A stretch of DNA of 64,000 nucleotides from Loxodes magnus (Eukaryota; Ciliophora; Karyorelictea; Loxodida; Loxodidae), in assembly GCA_946699065.1 (NCBI GenBank), contig CAMPDV010000889.1:1-64000 (forward strand), written 5' to 3'. This document shows, in pieces, positions 51,260 through 63,000 of the stretch. The position numbers and the translations under genes were made by a program. The notes under the pieces were generated by a model. It worked only from the letters and a program-made list of their open reading frames with translations. It searched no databases and was not told where the DNA came from. The first letter of the stretch is position 1; each line of letters begins with the position of its first letter.

Positions 51260-52550
51260 TTTATAACTCATCTTTCTTAAATAATTTTTATTTGTTTTAT
51301 TATTGTAATTTTTTTTTACTTCATTTTTTTTTACTTTTTAAACTTTTATATCATTTTTTTATCAATTTTTATTCGTTTCATTTTTTCTTATTTTTAAAGT
51401 TTTGATTTATGTTTTATATTTTTTTCTGCTTTTTTTCTAATTGCTTTATAATGATTTTTTTTTATTATAATTTTTTTTAAAGTAAGTGATTTGATATATA
51501 GATTTATGATAGATACTTATTTTTATTTATTCGAAAATTATTTTAATTAATTTTTTTAAATTTTTTATTATAATTTAACTTCTTTTTTTTTTCGATGTTT
51601 ATGTTTACATATACAATATTTAACTTATATACAAATTTTTAAGAAACGGTAAATTTTCTTTAAATTTAAATCTTTTTATGTTTGACTTTCTTTTAAATAT
51701 TGATCAAATATATTTGTAAGATTTTTTATTCTTTAATTTATGAATTTTCGTTTTAAGACATATTAACTAATATTAAAAAAATATTTTAAGTGATTTTTTT
51801 ATTATTAATCCAAAAAAAGTTTTTTAATCTATTCTTTTTGAATATAAATCATAAAAAAATTAAAATTAAATAAAAAATAAATAATTTGTTTTCTTTATGT
51901 TATGGCTCTTTTTGATTTCTAAGGTTTTTTATATTTTTCTCGAATCAAGTTTTTTTTTTCTTCCAAAAATTTCTTTTTTCTAAGCAGCCTTTATTTTCAA
52001 TTATTTTCTCATTTATCATAGTTGAAACCTCTATCTTGTTTTCATCTCTTTATATATAAAAGAAAAATTTATTTTAAAGGTTTTTATTAAGTAAAGGAAT
52101 GGATATGAAAACGTGACATTTTTTTTTAAAATTATAATAATTAAGTCTAATAAATAGGTTTGAAATGTTTACATTCTTTAGTTTATATTTACTTTCTTAA
52201 TTTTAAAAAAAATTCATTTTTCGAATGTTTTTTAGAATTTTTATTCTCTTTATAGGTGATTTTTTTATTATCATGCTTTTAAACTTTCTTAGTTAATAAA
52301 GTATCTAAACTTCTATTAAGATTTAGTTTTTTAATTTTTTAATTTAGTAAATAGTTTCTTATTATTTTTATCTTTTGTTAATTATTAAGTTTTATTTTAC
52401 TTTTATATTGTAAAAGCTCTGTTTTTGGTAAATTTTTCTTTGTATTTAGCTCATATAAAGAATTTCTAAAGGAAAGTTCTGTTTAGGATTTAAACGTTCT
52501 AATTTTATATTTTCGAAAAATTTTTAATTTTGCTATCTTTTTAGTGTAAA
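51260..52550 (+). other. T-rich stretch
   Basis: Strongly T-rich on the plus strand with long poly-T tracts. No gene, array or structure supported. Confidence 0.5.
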
Positions 52551-52554
52551 TGTT

Positions 52555-53100
52555 AGAGATTTTGAGTATGAATTAAAAAATTGGCTTATCAAAGATATAG
52601 ATGTAATAGTGCTAGTGATGAGGTTTTTTTGGTATTTATGTCCAAATTAAAGTACAACTAAGCTAAAAAAGATTAAAGCCATCTGTCCAGTTATTAAAAT
52701 TGTTAATAAGAAATATAAGATATAAACCTTAAACTAGGGAAACATTTTTTAGATCATATAAAACAAATTAAAGTTTTACATTTTTCTGACCTAAATCATT
52801 AGATAATAATTAGAAGTTTGAAATCAAATTAAGAAGATAACTTGAAATTTTTAGTTAAACATGAAGCGCTTTCTGTAATTTATAAACAGTTTCAATGAAA
52901 TAGAATTAATTCCAATTAAAGAAATAAATAAAAATAAAAAGAAACAAAGAAAGGCAAATATCTCGGAACAAGATATAGATTAAACAACAATTTTTGGCTT
53001 TACGTGTATTTAGATAATTTTATCTTAACATTCTTCGCATTAAAAGCCTTAATTACAAATATTCTTGCTAGTTTATTGACTCTTTTAATTTAAAATCTTA
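52555..53100 (+). CDS. Unrecognised protein gene fragment
   Basis: One plus-strand frame reads SDEVFLVFMSKLKYNQAKK, LGKHFLDHIKQIKVLHFSDL, NLKFLVKHEALSVIYKQF and ends in a hydrophobic segment (FFALKALITNILASLLTLLI), suggesting a membrane anchor. Gln is commonly TAA/TAG and one TGA reads as Trp. May belong with the frame at 53540-54010. No family recognised. Confidence 0.4.
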
Positions 53101-53539
53101 AAAGCAAAATGGTATTATGATTATTAAAATAGTGATGAAAAGAAGTTAATGTAAGAAGTAGCTATAATAATAATTAATAAAGAGATTGCTCAAAGAACTA
53201 TAAATAAAGCAAAATAATAATAAGTAAAATAATGTTTAATTAAACATAGTTAACTATACTGCTTATATCATTTAATAATTTGAAGATTATTAATAAATTT
53301 AATTTTAATTAAAAAGAGTTCTTATTTAATAAGCAAATAAAATATTCTATTTTTAAAAGAAATGTTTGGAATAATTAAAAACCTTATCTAAATCCTATTT
53401 CTACAAGTACAAGATGAGTAACAGTATAAAAAATAAATAATAAGTAATAGCTAGTAAAATAGAATAACTTAGAACAATAATCATTAGGGAGATATTCTAT
53501 ATAACAAAAATTAAATTTTTATGTTAAAATAATCTATTT

Positions 53540-54010
53540 AAGCTGAATCACTAGTGAGGAATTAAGAACACTTGAAATCGAACTTGTTAAAAAGAAAATC
53601 TTCTTTTCTAATGTCTATTTAAAGATACTTAAGTCACTGAAATAGTTCTGCTCGGATTTGAATATTCGGACCTTATCACCTTTTTCCATACTTATTTTTG
53701 ATTGAAAGGTAGTCAGAATCCATTTCTTTTACGCTCTGAATACTGTAAATGTCGTGCTTTTAAGAATATTCTTTTTAGGATTAAAAGGTAATTTCATTCT
53801 TGATTAATCAGAAGTAGATACGTTAAAGATATCTCTTGATTTCTTCTTTCTATTTTAGCTATAGATCTTTTTACACAGATAAATCCCTTCTAGTGTTTTT
53901 TCCGAGCAAAAGAATCAAATGTGCTATAGAATAAGAATCTTCTATCAATTTTATTATTTTAAATAGAAAGATTCATCTTTCATCTCTTCTTTATTTTCTA
54001 AATATTTGTT
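53540..54010 (+). CDS. Unrecognised protein gene fragment
   Basis: Plus-strand frame: EELRTLEIELVKKKIFFSNV, NIRTLSPFSILIFDW (Trp from TGA), VVLLRIFFLGLKGNFILDQ, SEVDTLKISLDFFFLF. Mixed hydrophobic and charged. It follows the 52555 frame in the same orientation and could be its 3' part. No family recognised. Confidence 0.35.
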
Positions 54011-54252
54011 AGTTTTTATTTTTAATATAGATAAGTGTTTTTTAGTTGTGGCTGAATATTTTCCATTTTGTTTGGCTTTAAAATTTTAAGATTAACTAAA
54101 ATTAAAAAAATTATTAAGTTAGATTACATCTAAAGCATTTAAAGAGTTAAAGTTAAAGTTAAAATTAAAAGATAATTAAAGTGCTTTAGTTAAGCTACTA
54201 CATTTAATATCAAAAATAATATTAAATTAAAGGAAAACTAAGAAGAAAAAAA

Positions 54253-54894
54253 ATGGATTAATCTCTTCGACTCTCAAAAAATTAACTTAGAAACCTAAAG
54301 AGAAAAGCGGCAAAAGAAATTTAGAAAAAATAATAACAATAGGAGGAGTCAAGCTCTTCTTCAGAAGGTAAAATTATGGTAGGATAAATAGAGATAAGTT
54401 AACCTAAAAACGAAACTAATCAAAAACTTTAAATTTAATTAGACCAAATGTAAAAAGTAATCTCAAATTATGAAGAAACAACTTACAACTTAGGCGAAAA
54501 AATACGGGAACTAATGAGTAACATAGAAGATTAGAACAACGAATTACTAATACTTAGAAGATAACTTATTTGTAGCAAATTAATAACGGAAGAATAACTC
54601 TGAACTTAATCATAATAAAATTTTAAATACGACACAAAAATGGAAATAGAAAAAATACCAATAGAATTAAAAACAGAATTGAATCCAGAAAAAGAAATGA
54701 TTGCTACAAGTTTCATTAAAAGATTAGAAAATATAGAAAATAAATTATCATAAAAAAGAACGAAATAAAGATAATAATACAAACTTTGTTGATGTTGCAA
54801 ATCAAATCAACATATTTTAAAAAACTGTTGATAATGAAAGAAAATAAACGAATAAGAGCAGAAAAGAACATGGAGACAACTCAATAAACTATGA
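54253..54894 (+). CDS. Coiled-coil protein with C-terminal CCHC zinc knuckle
   Basis: ATG 54253 opens a single frame: a basic Lys/Gln tract, a five-Ser run (EESSSSSEGK), a coiled coil (QIQLDQMQKVISNYEETTYN; IEDQNNELLILRRQL), and then a CCHC zinc knuckle at 54787-54828, C-W-C-C-K-S-N-Q-H-I-L-K-N-C, exactly CX2CX4HX4C. The knuckle's second residue, typically aromatic, is a TGA read as Trp. TGA-TAA-TGA follows the knuckle at once (54829-54837) and may be the stop; the next in-frame TGA is 54892. The layout resembles retroelement Gag or ORF1 proteins, which bind nucleic acid, but cellular zinc-knuckle proteins look the same. Standard code would fragment this gene; the minus-strand frame at 54606-54800 is a shadow. 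Confidence 0.6.
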
Positions 54895-55060
54895 ATAACT
54901 CCAACAGGGATCTACAAATAAAAGCTTTTTGCAAGACCACTCGAACGGTTACAGTGGTAACCTTCCACTTAATAAAAAGGTCGTGGATCACACCCACGTT
55001 AAAAAAACTGTCCGCAGGAACTGGTTGCAATTCCAGAGAATGCAAAACTCTACTAACTTT
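54895..55060 (+). other. GC-richer tail with three hairpins
   Basis: Directly after the zinc-knuckle gene, a segment without TAA/TAG/TGA in one frame (ATG at 54891) and with hairpins GGTTAC/GTAACC (~54943-54960), CGTGG/CCACG (~54981-54999) and CTGG/CCAG (~55021-55036). It may be an alternative coding tail or a structured RNA. The resemblance to a tRNA-Leu T arm is partial. Confidence 0.3.
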
Positions 55061-55890
55061 AAGTATATTATTATTATTATTATTAAAGGAAAACTTTAGC
55101 TCTTTATAAATAATAAACTTCTCTAGTTTTAATTTTCTAAGTTTCTTTTGTCTATTATAAGCTTATAAGTCTAACTTAATTGTATTTTAATTATTAGTTA
55201 TGTGAACTATAAATAATTAAGTTTTAACTTGTAGATTCTATTATTCAATCTTATATCCAAAATAAAGATGCTATTTAAATACTTGAGGTAAATAAATTTA
55301 CCATAGTTTGCTATATTAGTGATTAGATCTATATTTCTTTTATTCATTTATTCTAGCTGTGTATCAAGCTCAGTAGTTTGCTTGTTTTCTTTTCAAATCT
55401 TTTGTATTTTTCTAATATTTTAAGATAATTTTCATCTAATGTAGTTCATTTAATTATTTTAGTGGAAATATTGCTTAATAATAAAAATAAATAGAATGCT
55501 AATAAATATATAGTAATAGTATAAGATACCTATTGATTAAGATTAACTTAAGAAAGGAATAATTAATTTATTAGTTACTTTTAAAATACTAAGCTTCTTA
55601 ATATTAGTTATATAGCCTTAGTTAAATTACTTATATAAGCTTACTAATGCTATTATTTTTAACTTTAATTTGTATTATAATTTCTTTATTTAGTTTATAA
55701 TACTTTATTATTTTAGCTATATACATTTCCTTATAATTAAAAGCATTAATATCTATATATTAGTTAGTGTTTCTTTATCTATTATTAATATAGTTTATAT
55801 TTTAAAGAATGCTAAGAATAATAATTTAAATATAGTTAACTTAAAGACTTGTATTATGTCATTTATTTTTAATTCTCTATCTCTCTGCAA
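55060..55890 (+). other. AT-rich intergenic stretch
   Basis: Begins with a short (TTA)n tract at about 55066-55085, then AT-rich sequence with no supported feature. Confidence 0.5.
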
Positions 55891-55899
55891 AATTCAAAG

Positions 55900-56700
55900 G
55901 CTAGTTTTATAATCTCCTAATTTAGCTTAAGATATCTTTAATAATTTTGTGAAATCATTGTTAAAAATTCCTAAGTTCCTTTCTATTAGTACATGATAAC
56001 AAAATTTTATTAGAAGAAATAAAAATTAGCTTTCTAGGTTGCTTTTGGTTTTTAGATGCTTTTATTTGAGTCTTATTTCCTAAATTTTTTCTTATTCTAT
56101 CATTAAAGAACTTCCTCTAAATTCTATTTTTTCACTTCCCATTTATTGAACTGAAGGTTGTAGATCATTCTATGGTCTAAAATTATCTTGCTTCGTTATT
56201 TTTGCCGCTTTCGTAATTATTTAATGAGGCATTTCTTTTGTTTTGCGAAGATTTTTCTGAATTCTCAAATTCAGAATTCAAACTGATTATAATATTTCCT
56301 ATTTGTTTATTTTATACTTCTTAGATTTTATTCTTAACAGGTATTTTTTGTAGTTTTTTACTCTTATTCTGCTCAATTAATCCTTTTTCACTTTCAAATA
56401 AAAATAATTTCCAATAGCTTCAGTAAACCTTAAAATCTAAATATTTTATTTTTGATGTCTATTAATTTCTTTTTGATTTATGACTTAAAATTTCTTATTT
56501 GCAAATTATAATTGTTATTCTTATTTACTTGCTAAGTCTCAAATCCTTATTTTGGTATAATTTTTCAGTCAGTTTAGATGGAGTTAAGACTTTAGTGAAG
56601 TTTAGAAGGTATTAAAACATTTATTGTTCCCAGTTAAGTCTTTTATTTCTTTAATTTAAATGAAATAGGAATCTTTCTTTTATTTAATAAAGATTTATAT
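55900..56700 (-). CDS. Unrecognised hydrophilic protein fragment
   Basis: Minus strand reads SEFENSEKSSQNKRNASLNN, ESGKNNEARQFQTIEWST (Trp from TGA) and FSSINGKWKNRIQRKFFNDR. Ser/Asn/Lys-rich, probably disordered. May be joined to the segment at 56960-57330 by introns. No family recognised. Confidence 0.35.
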
Positions 56701-56959
56701 AAAATTAAAGATATTCAATTAATATATTAATAGAAATACTTTTAGTTAAGAAGTCTTCTACTATTATTATTTTTCTTATTCTTAAAATTATACTAATTTC
56801 CTTTATCTAAAATTGAGTCTTATTATTATTATTTTAATCCATTCCTTATTTTTAAATAAGATGATATTATGATTTTGCTCTAATGCTTTATAGCTAAAAG
56901 ATTAAAATTTAAATTCTATTAAAAGATAACCAAGCAAACTAATCTTCTTAATCTTCTTA

Positions 56960-57330
56960 ATCTAATGAATGTTAAAATTTTAGATAAATCAAGTTCACTT
57001 GAAGGCTTAAATCATTATTTCATATCTATAACTTGTTCCTAAACTCTTCCTTTTTCCACTTCTATTCCCTTTTAGTTATTTTTGTTTTTTGGAGTTCTTG
57101 ATGTTCCAGCCAACCGAGAATTGACTTCTATAAAATCCTTGATCTTAAATTACAACTTTCAACTAATCTCTTCAATTAACTTCAATGCTTTTAAACATCT
57201 TATTTGGAATATTCTTTTCTGCTTAAAAATTGTCTCTTTAAGTTAATCCTAATATTTTTAAGAATTGATATCTCAGCATGGTACCATTTAAGAATTTTAA
57301 GTGGAGCTTGAAATTTACGCCTTTAAGTTT
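56960..57330 (-). CDS. Unrecognised basic protein fragment
   Basis: One minus-strand frame: MLRYQFLKILGLTQRDNFQA, NKMFKSIEVNWRDQLKVVIQ, QGFYRSQFSVGWNIKNSKK, then a basic run (KGNRSGKRKSLGTSYRYE). Trp codons include TGA. Could be a DNA-binding protein by composition only. It lies upstream of the 55900-56700 fragment on the same strand. Confidence 0.35.
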
Positions 57331-57779
57331 TATTATTATTAAGTTATAATTATACATATTAATGTATTAAAGTGTTCTTACCTTAGTCTTCATTTGTTAC
57401 TTCTAATGCTTATATTATTCTATTAAGATTTAAGTCTCTTCCTCAATCTTGCAAGCTAACTGTTCACAACTTGTTTATGAATATTATCACAAAATAGAAG
57501 GTTTAGCTGATTCTATAACTAATCTATAATAAAATTTAGTCTCTACAGCTAATAAAATCGCTTAGTAAGTTTTATTAAGTTGATAATGATTTACTTGCTT
57601 CAATAAATTAAGGATTAGCTTTTTTTCTTTTTTAATAAATTTAATTTAAAAATTAATAAAATATAAGTGTTTATTTATTAAAATAGAGCCAAGAAAAGAG
57701 TTCATTAATAACTCTTCATTACAGTTAAGTCTTAAATTATTAAAAATTAATAAAGTAATTTAAGCTTTTTAAGTAAACA

Positions 57780-58390
57780 GAACATAGATAGTCCAAGACT
57801 ACAATTATAAAAAAAAGCCTGAATATTTACCTATACAGCTAAACATTCCTATAGATATATCTCATTGGAGATTAGATGAGAAGTTAAATTTATAAAAGAC
57901 GGAACTGTATAAAAAATGTAATAATATGAAAGATAATCTATATTGCAAGATGCATAAATAATAAAAGAGTAATTATTTGTAAATTTAGAAAAATTAGAAG
58001 CATAAAGCTAATTAGAATCTTAATTAGTAAGATAATAAGACTAATTAGTTCATCAATTGAAGAAAGTTTTAATAAAGAAACTAAAATTTATAATAAACCA
58101 GAGGAAGATTAATTATTAGGGAAATTTAAGAAAATAAGCTAATACCTATAGGTACTAAAAGATAATAGCCTGCTTATATAAATTAGTCTTCATTGATCTT
58201 CAAATTAATATCCTAAGATATATTCTTAGATATTATATTTCTCAGCTGATGGAATTTTTTAATGCAAAAATTATAAATTTAAGAAATAGAAGAGCTATGA
58301 AAATGCATAAATTTAATTGAGAAACACTAAGAAATAAAAAAATATGCAATTGATTTTGCTAGAATAATTAAAGGCAGAAAAATAAATTAA
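57780..58390 (+). CDS. Coiled-coil protein fragment
   Basis: Around 57960-58110 the plus strand gives a heptad-rich segment, EQLFVNLEKLEAQSQLESQL then RQQDQLVHQLKKVLIKKLKF, nearly every Gln written TAA/TAG. Flanking parts are less clear. No start or family identified. Confidence 0.35.
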
Positions 58391-58394
58391 AATT

Positions 58395-58860
58395 TAGGTT
58401 TGAAAGAACTTTAAAGGCTTAAATAAGCCAAAGCACGCACGCAAAATTATCATAGCATCTTTATAAATCGCAATTAGAGCTCTAATTCTTGTTCTTTTAA
58501 TTTTTGTTCGAATTTCTACAGTGATATATCGAATGTAAGTTCTACGCATTAGAAACAAGTATTGCTTGAATTTATAGTTATTCAACTTTTTTTCTAGTTT
58601 TCTTTTCATAGTTATGTTTATATTCACCATGCATCATAGTTCTTTTTCTTTTAGCGCTGATATCTAGCAGAAAAATTACACAAAATAACTTTATCAATAG
58701 ATTTAGGCCTTCTTTTAATTTTATAGCATTTTAGTTTTTTTCTTAAATTTTTCTTTTTATTATTGTTGTTTCTCTCATTTTATCTTTTGTTTTATTCTAT
58801 TTATCTTTCCTAAAATTGTTTTATGCAATAATTTTTCAACTTTTGAAGGTAATTTTCATC
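58395..58860 (-). CDS. Unrecognised protein, coiled-coil C terminus
   Basis: Minus strand: MLQNQKKAQIYWQSYFVQFF, then in another frame NYDAWWIQTQLWKENQKKSW, CFQCVELTFDISLQKFEQKL, KEQELELQLRFIKMLWQF. Five or so TGA codons read as Trp. The standard-code frame at 58394-58630 on the same strand is in a different phase and less protein-like; it could still be the true one. Limits approximate. Confidence 0.4.
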
Positions 58861-59469
58861 AAAATTGCAATCTAAAATTCCAGCTTTAACTTAAATATAA
58901 TTTACTTAGTTATAAATTTTCTAGGTGTAATTTATTTTGGTTGATTTAATAAAGTTATTATTTTATTAGATTATTAGATTATAGATTTTCATTAGCTTTT
59001 AATCATATTAGTCTTATTAGCCTTATCTTGAATAATGCTTAACTAGTTTAATTTTATTGTTTAACAGCAACACCTAGCACGATTAAAAATTAGATCCTTA
59101 ATTATATAGTAAAATAGCTTATTAGAATAAATTGTTAGTCTTAGTTAAAGAAATGTAAAGTAAGTTAAAGCTAAAGGCTTAATATTAAGAGAGATAGTAA
59201 ATTTAGTATAAATAAGTAATTTTGAAAGGTTTCGGTTCATAGTTATTATATAAGGAAGTCTGCTTTTAGTTATTAGAGACTTAATTTTAGTTTGAAATGG
59301 ATTGATTAAAATAATTAGAAACTTAACTTTAGTTTAGTTGATTGATTTTATAATGGTAATTGATATGAGTATCTGAGTAATAGAAATGAGATAATGCAAC
59401 CTAATACAATTTAAATAAAGATAAGTGATTAAAATAAGATAATAATTTAAGCTTATGCTTGGCTTTTAA

Positions 59470-60060
59470 TTAAGCATAATATAATTAACTAATTCGAAAT
59501 TTTTTTTACGCTTAATTTTAGTTCTTAATTCATTTTCACTATCTGTTAATCTTTTTTCACTTACCTTAGATTAAATTCAACTTTTCTCTAAAATTCCTCT
59601 TGCTCTCCCTTGCTTAGTTTCTATTTTCTTTGTTTAGTTAATTCATTATATAATAACGTATGTTCATTAGATCCCAAAAAAATATTTGTCAATTACTTTT
59701 TTATTTTATAAAATTCTTTCAATGTATCTTTTCTTCCTTTTTTTTAATATTCTTTAATGTAATCTTTTACTATAAAGTCTATTTATTACTTCAGTTTTTC
59801 TTATTGATTACGTATTCAGTAATCAAATTGTTAACTGCCTCATTTATGTGTATTAGTTCAAAATTTGGTAAATCTATTAATTCTAACCTGCTATTGAGAT
59901 AAATGTTGTACAATTAAGATTTACATCTTTCTCTTTCTTCCATATATTATTCTCATGTACTTATGATATGAGTTTCGTCTTATACTCCAGTATTGCAGAA
60001 TTTACAAATTATGATGTGCTATAAAGCAAAACATATAGTATTGTTGATTAGGAACCGAAA
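59470..60060 (-). CDS. Unrecognised coiled-coil protein cut by module copy 4
   Basis: Minus strand from the edge of module copy 4: STSQFVNSAILEYKTKLISQ, then in a second frame SRLELIDLPNFELIHINEAV, NNLITEYVINKKNWSNKQTL, KEEKIHWKNFIKQKSNWQIF and a coiled-coil end (GEQEEFQRKVEFNLRQVKKD). TGA reads as Trp four times. The 5' end abuts the inverted module at about 60090 and may have been removed by its insertion. The plus-strand frame at 59660-59902 is a shadow. Confidence 0.4.
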
Positions 60061-60089
60061 GATATAGAATAATAGTAGACTAATAAAAT

Positions 60090-63000
60090 GTATTAAGAGT
60101 AAATAATAATCTATTAGATTAGTTTTAAATAGTTTATATTAGCTAATCTAATACTTATATTATCTAATACTACAAAGAAACATATTATGTTAAGTTAACT
60201 CTTTCTATTAATTCAGAAAATAATAATAGAAGATATTAAAAATATGCTTTCTTAAAAGCTTATAATTTTCTAAATATCAAACAACTAATTTTAATAAAGA
60301 GAGTATTAATAGTGTTAGCAATACAATATAGATTTGTATAGAATAATAGAATTAAGTTTTTATCTTTAAATAATCTAGAATAAAGGTATTATTAGATTGA
60401 AATGATAATTACAAAAATAACATAAATAATAAATATAATATTAGTTTGCTATAAAAAGAGAAAGTTATCTAAATGTATTTATTACATTTATATATTTTGC
60501 TTAGAATCAACATTAAAGGTAATAAATTATATTAGTTTATTATTTTAAGAGAGACCTTTATAAATAAAAAGTTTTAATTAAATAATAGTAAGAAAGTGGA
60601 CAAATAAAAGATTTATCTTATAAATTCTAAAAATACTTTGTTTTAAATAATTTAGAGTTTTTTAATATTTATTCAAACTAATTAATAAGAAACTCAATTT
60701 TATTTACTTTTTTTTAATTAGTAAAAAGCTTAAAGAAATCCTTTTTTTTAATTAAATGTAAGTGAAAAGTAATAATTAATAGCAATAGCCTTAAAAAATG
60801 CTAATATTTTATTTACCAATTAAAAGAGTCTATAAAGAAATAAGGTATTCTTATTAAGAGTCTTTGATTTAAAGCACAAATAAGTTGTAATTAATAAATG
60901 CATATTAAAGTTATTATAATAAGGATATAAATTCTTCGTTATAAACTTTTTAAATAATAACTTATCCTTTTATTTAAAAGTAAAAGGATATAAAATAATT
61001 AAAATTATAAAAGTTTGTACACTATTAGTTTTATATATTGTCTTGTTTTAAGACAAAAATAGAAAAATCAATGTTTTAGAAGATACTTATAAGTATGCTT
61101 AATAAATAATTTAATAGTTTAATTTTATTGAAATTAAGTAAGTAAAATTTATTGAGTTATTTTAATTAAATAGTTATTTAAATAAGTTATAAAAATTAAA
61201 ATGGAGAAAAAAGAAAAGCAATTTACTAAAATTATTTTTTTAAGAAAACTCTTAAGAGCGAGAAGCCACATTTTAGGGAAAATATCTCTACTTCATTTTA
61301 AGTATGAAATTCTGCCTAACTTATGCTACTAAAAGTTAATAAACATGATCAGTTATGACCAAAGTAAAGGTATTTCTTTAATATTTTTTAGATTAAATCC
61401 TTACTGTTCATTCTTCAGCTGTGTTATCGTTATCCATATCAAGTGACCTGAATTGAATAGTATCAAGTTCAGGATATCCTGAAAATTCGATAAAGATCTG
61501 GAATTTCCAGACAGGTGCTCTCCTAAGAACTATAACAGGACATACTTCCTCAGTTAACTCGGTAGTAATATCCTCAGACTCTAGATATATTATATCGGGA
61601 TCTTTCGATAACACGATAAAGATCTGAAATTACCATAATGGAACTCTATAAAGAACTATAACGGGACATACTTCCTCAGTTTACTCGGTAGTAATCTCCC
61701 CTGACTCTAACTATATAGTATCGGGATCTTATGACAATACCATAAAGATCTGAAATTTCCACAATGGTGCTCTCCAAAGAATTATAACGGGGCATACTAA
61801 TACAGTTATATCGGTAATAATCTCCTATGACTCTAGATATATTATATCGGGATCTTGGGATACAACAATAAAGATTTGGGATTTCTAGACTGGCCAGCTT
61901 GTAAGAACTCTTACTGGGCATTCAGGTTCTGTTTTATCGGTGATAGTGTCTAAGGATAATAGATATACAATATCAGGTTCTGTTGACAGGACTATTAAGA
62001 TATGGGACTTCTCTTCTGGTTAGTTTATTCGTACTCTTCAAGGTCACGTAGATGGTGTACGTAGTATTCAGTTAAGTGTTGATTCAAGTGTTATATTTTC
62101 TGGTTCATGGGATAAAACAATCAAGATCTGGAACTTTGATAAGGGTGAATGTATATAGACTTTGTAAGGGCATACAGATCCAATATCTTCTATAGCATCG
62201 AGTGTTGATAATAGATGGTTGGTATCGGGAGGACATGACAATACTGTGAGAAAATGGAGCATTTCGAGTTGAGTAACTTGCTATTTGACTTAATTTAATT
62301 TTACGATTAAAGATATAAGATATTGATTATTCATTTAAATGAATATTTAATGGTAATAATGTTTTTAGTTTTATGAATTTTTTTTAATTTATTTAAAATT
62401 TGCTATATTCTTAAATATTATTGGTTTAAAATAAAGGTTGAGTAATATGTTATAGAAATTAGTGAGGTATGTTGATTTAAAGTGGTAATGTTTAAAAAGT
62501 ATTAAAATATAATTTTGTTAAATGAAGACGTATAATAAATTTAAGTTTAAATTTATGCTATAAAATTTTATAGATTTATTTTTAGATTTTGTAAAAATTT
62601 CAAGTTGAGTATAAATTTTCATTTTTTTTGTGAAGTGGTTAAAATATTATTTATTATGGTAAAGTAAGTTTATAATTTTGATTATTAATTAAAAAATTTA
62701 ATTAAATATTTATTTTATTTTAAATTAAATTAAATTAAATTAAATTTTGTTTTTTAATTTTGTTTTTTTATGATTGATATTTAATATTAATTATTATTAT
62801 TATTAATTATAATTAATTATTAGTGTTTATTATAATTATTAAATTTTAACATTTAAGTTTAATATGTTTCGTTTCCGATTTGGAAAATTAATTTTTCTGA
62901 TGGTAAGTTTTTATCTTTCAGGTTTAGAGCTTAAATTTCATGAAAACAAAAATTTGTTTTTTTGCTCATAGTTTTACACTACCAAAGATTTTTGGGACGG

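Noticed and set aside
54930-55000. tRNA-Leu-like segment
   Set aside because: One T-arm-like hairpin only; no acceptor stem and no proper anticodon arm.
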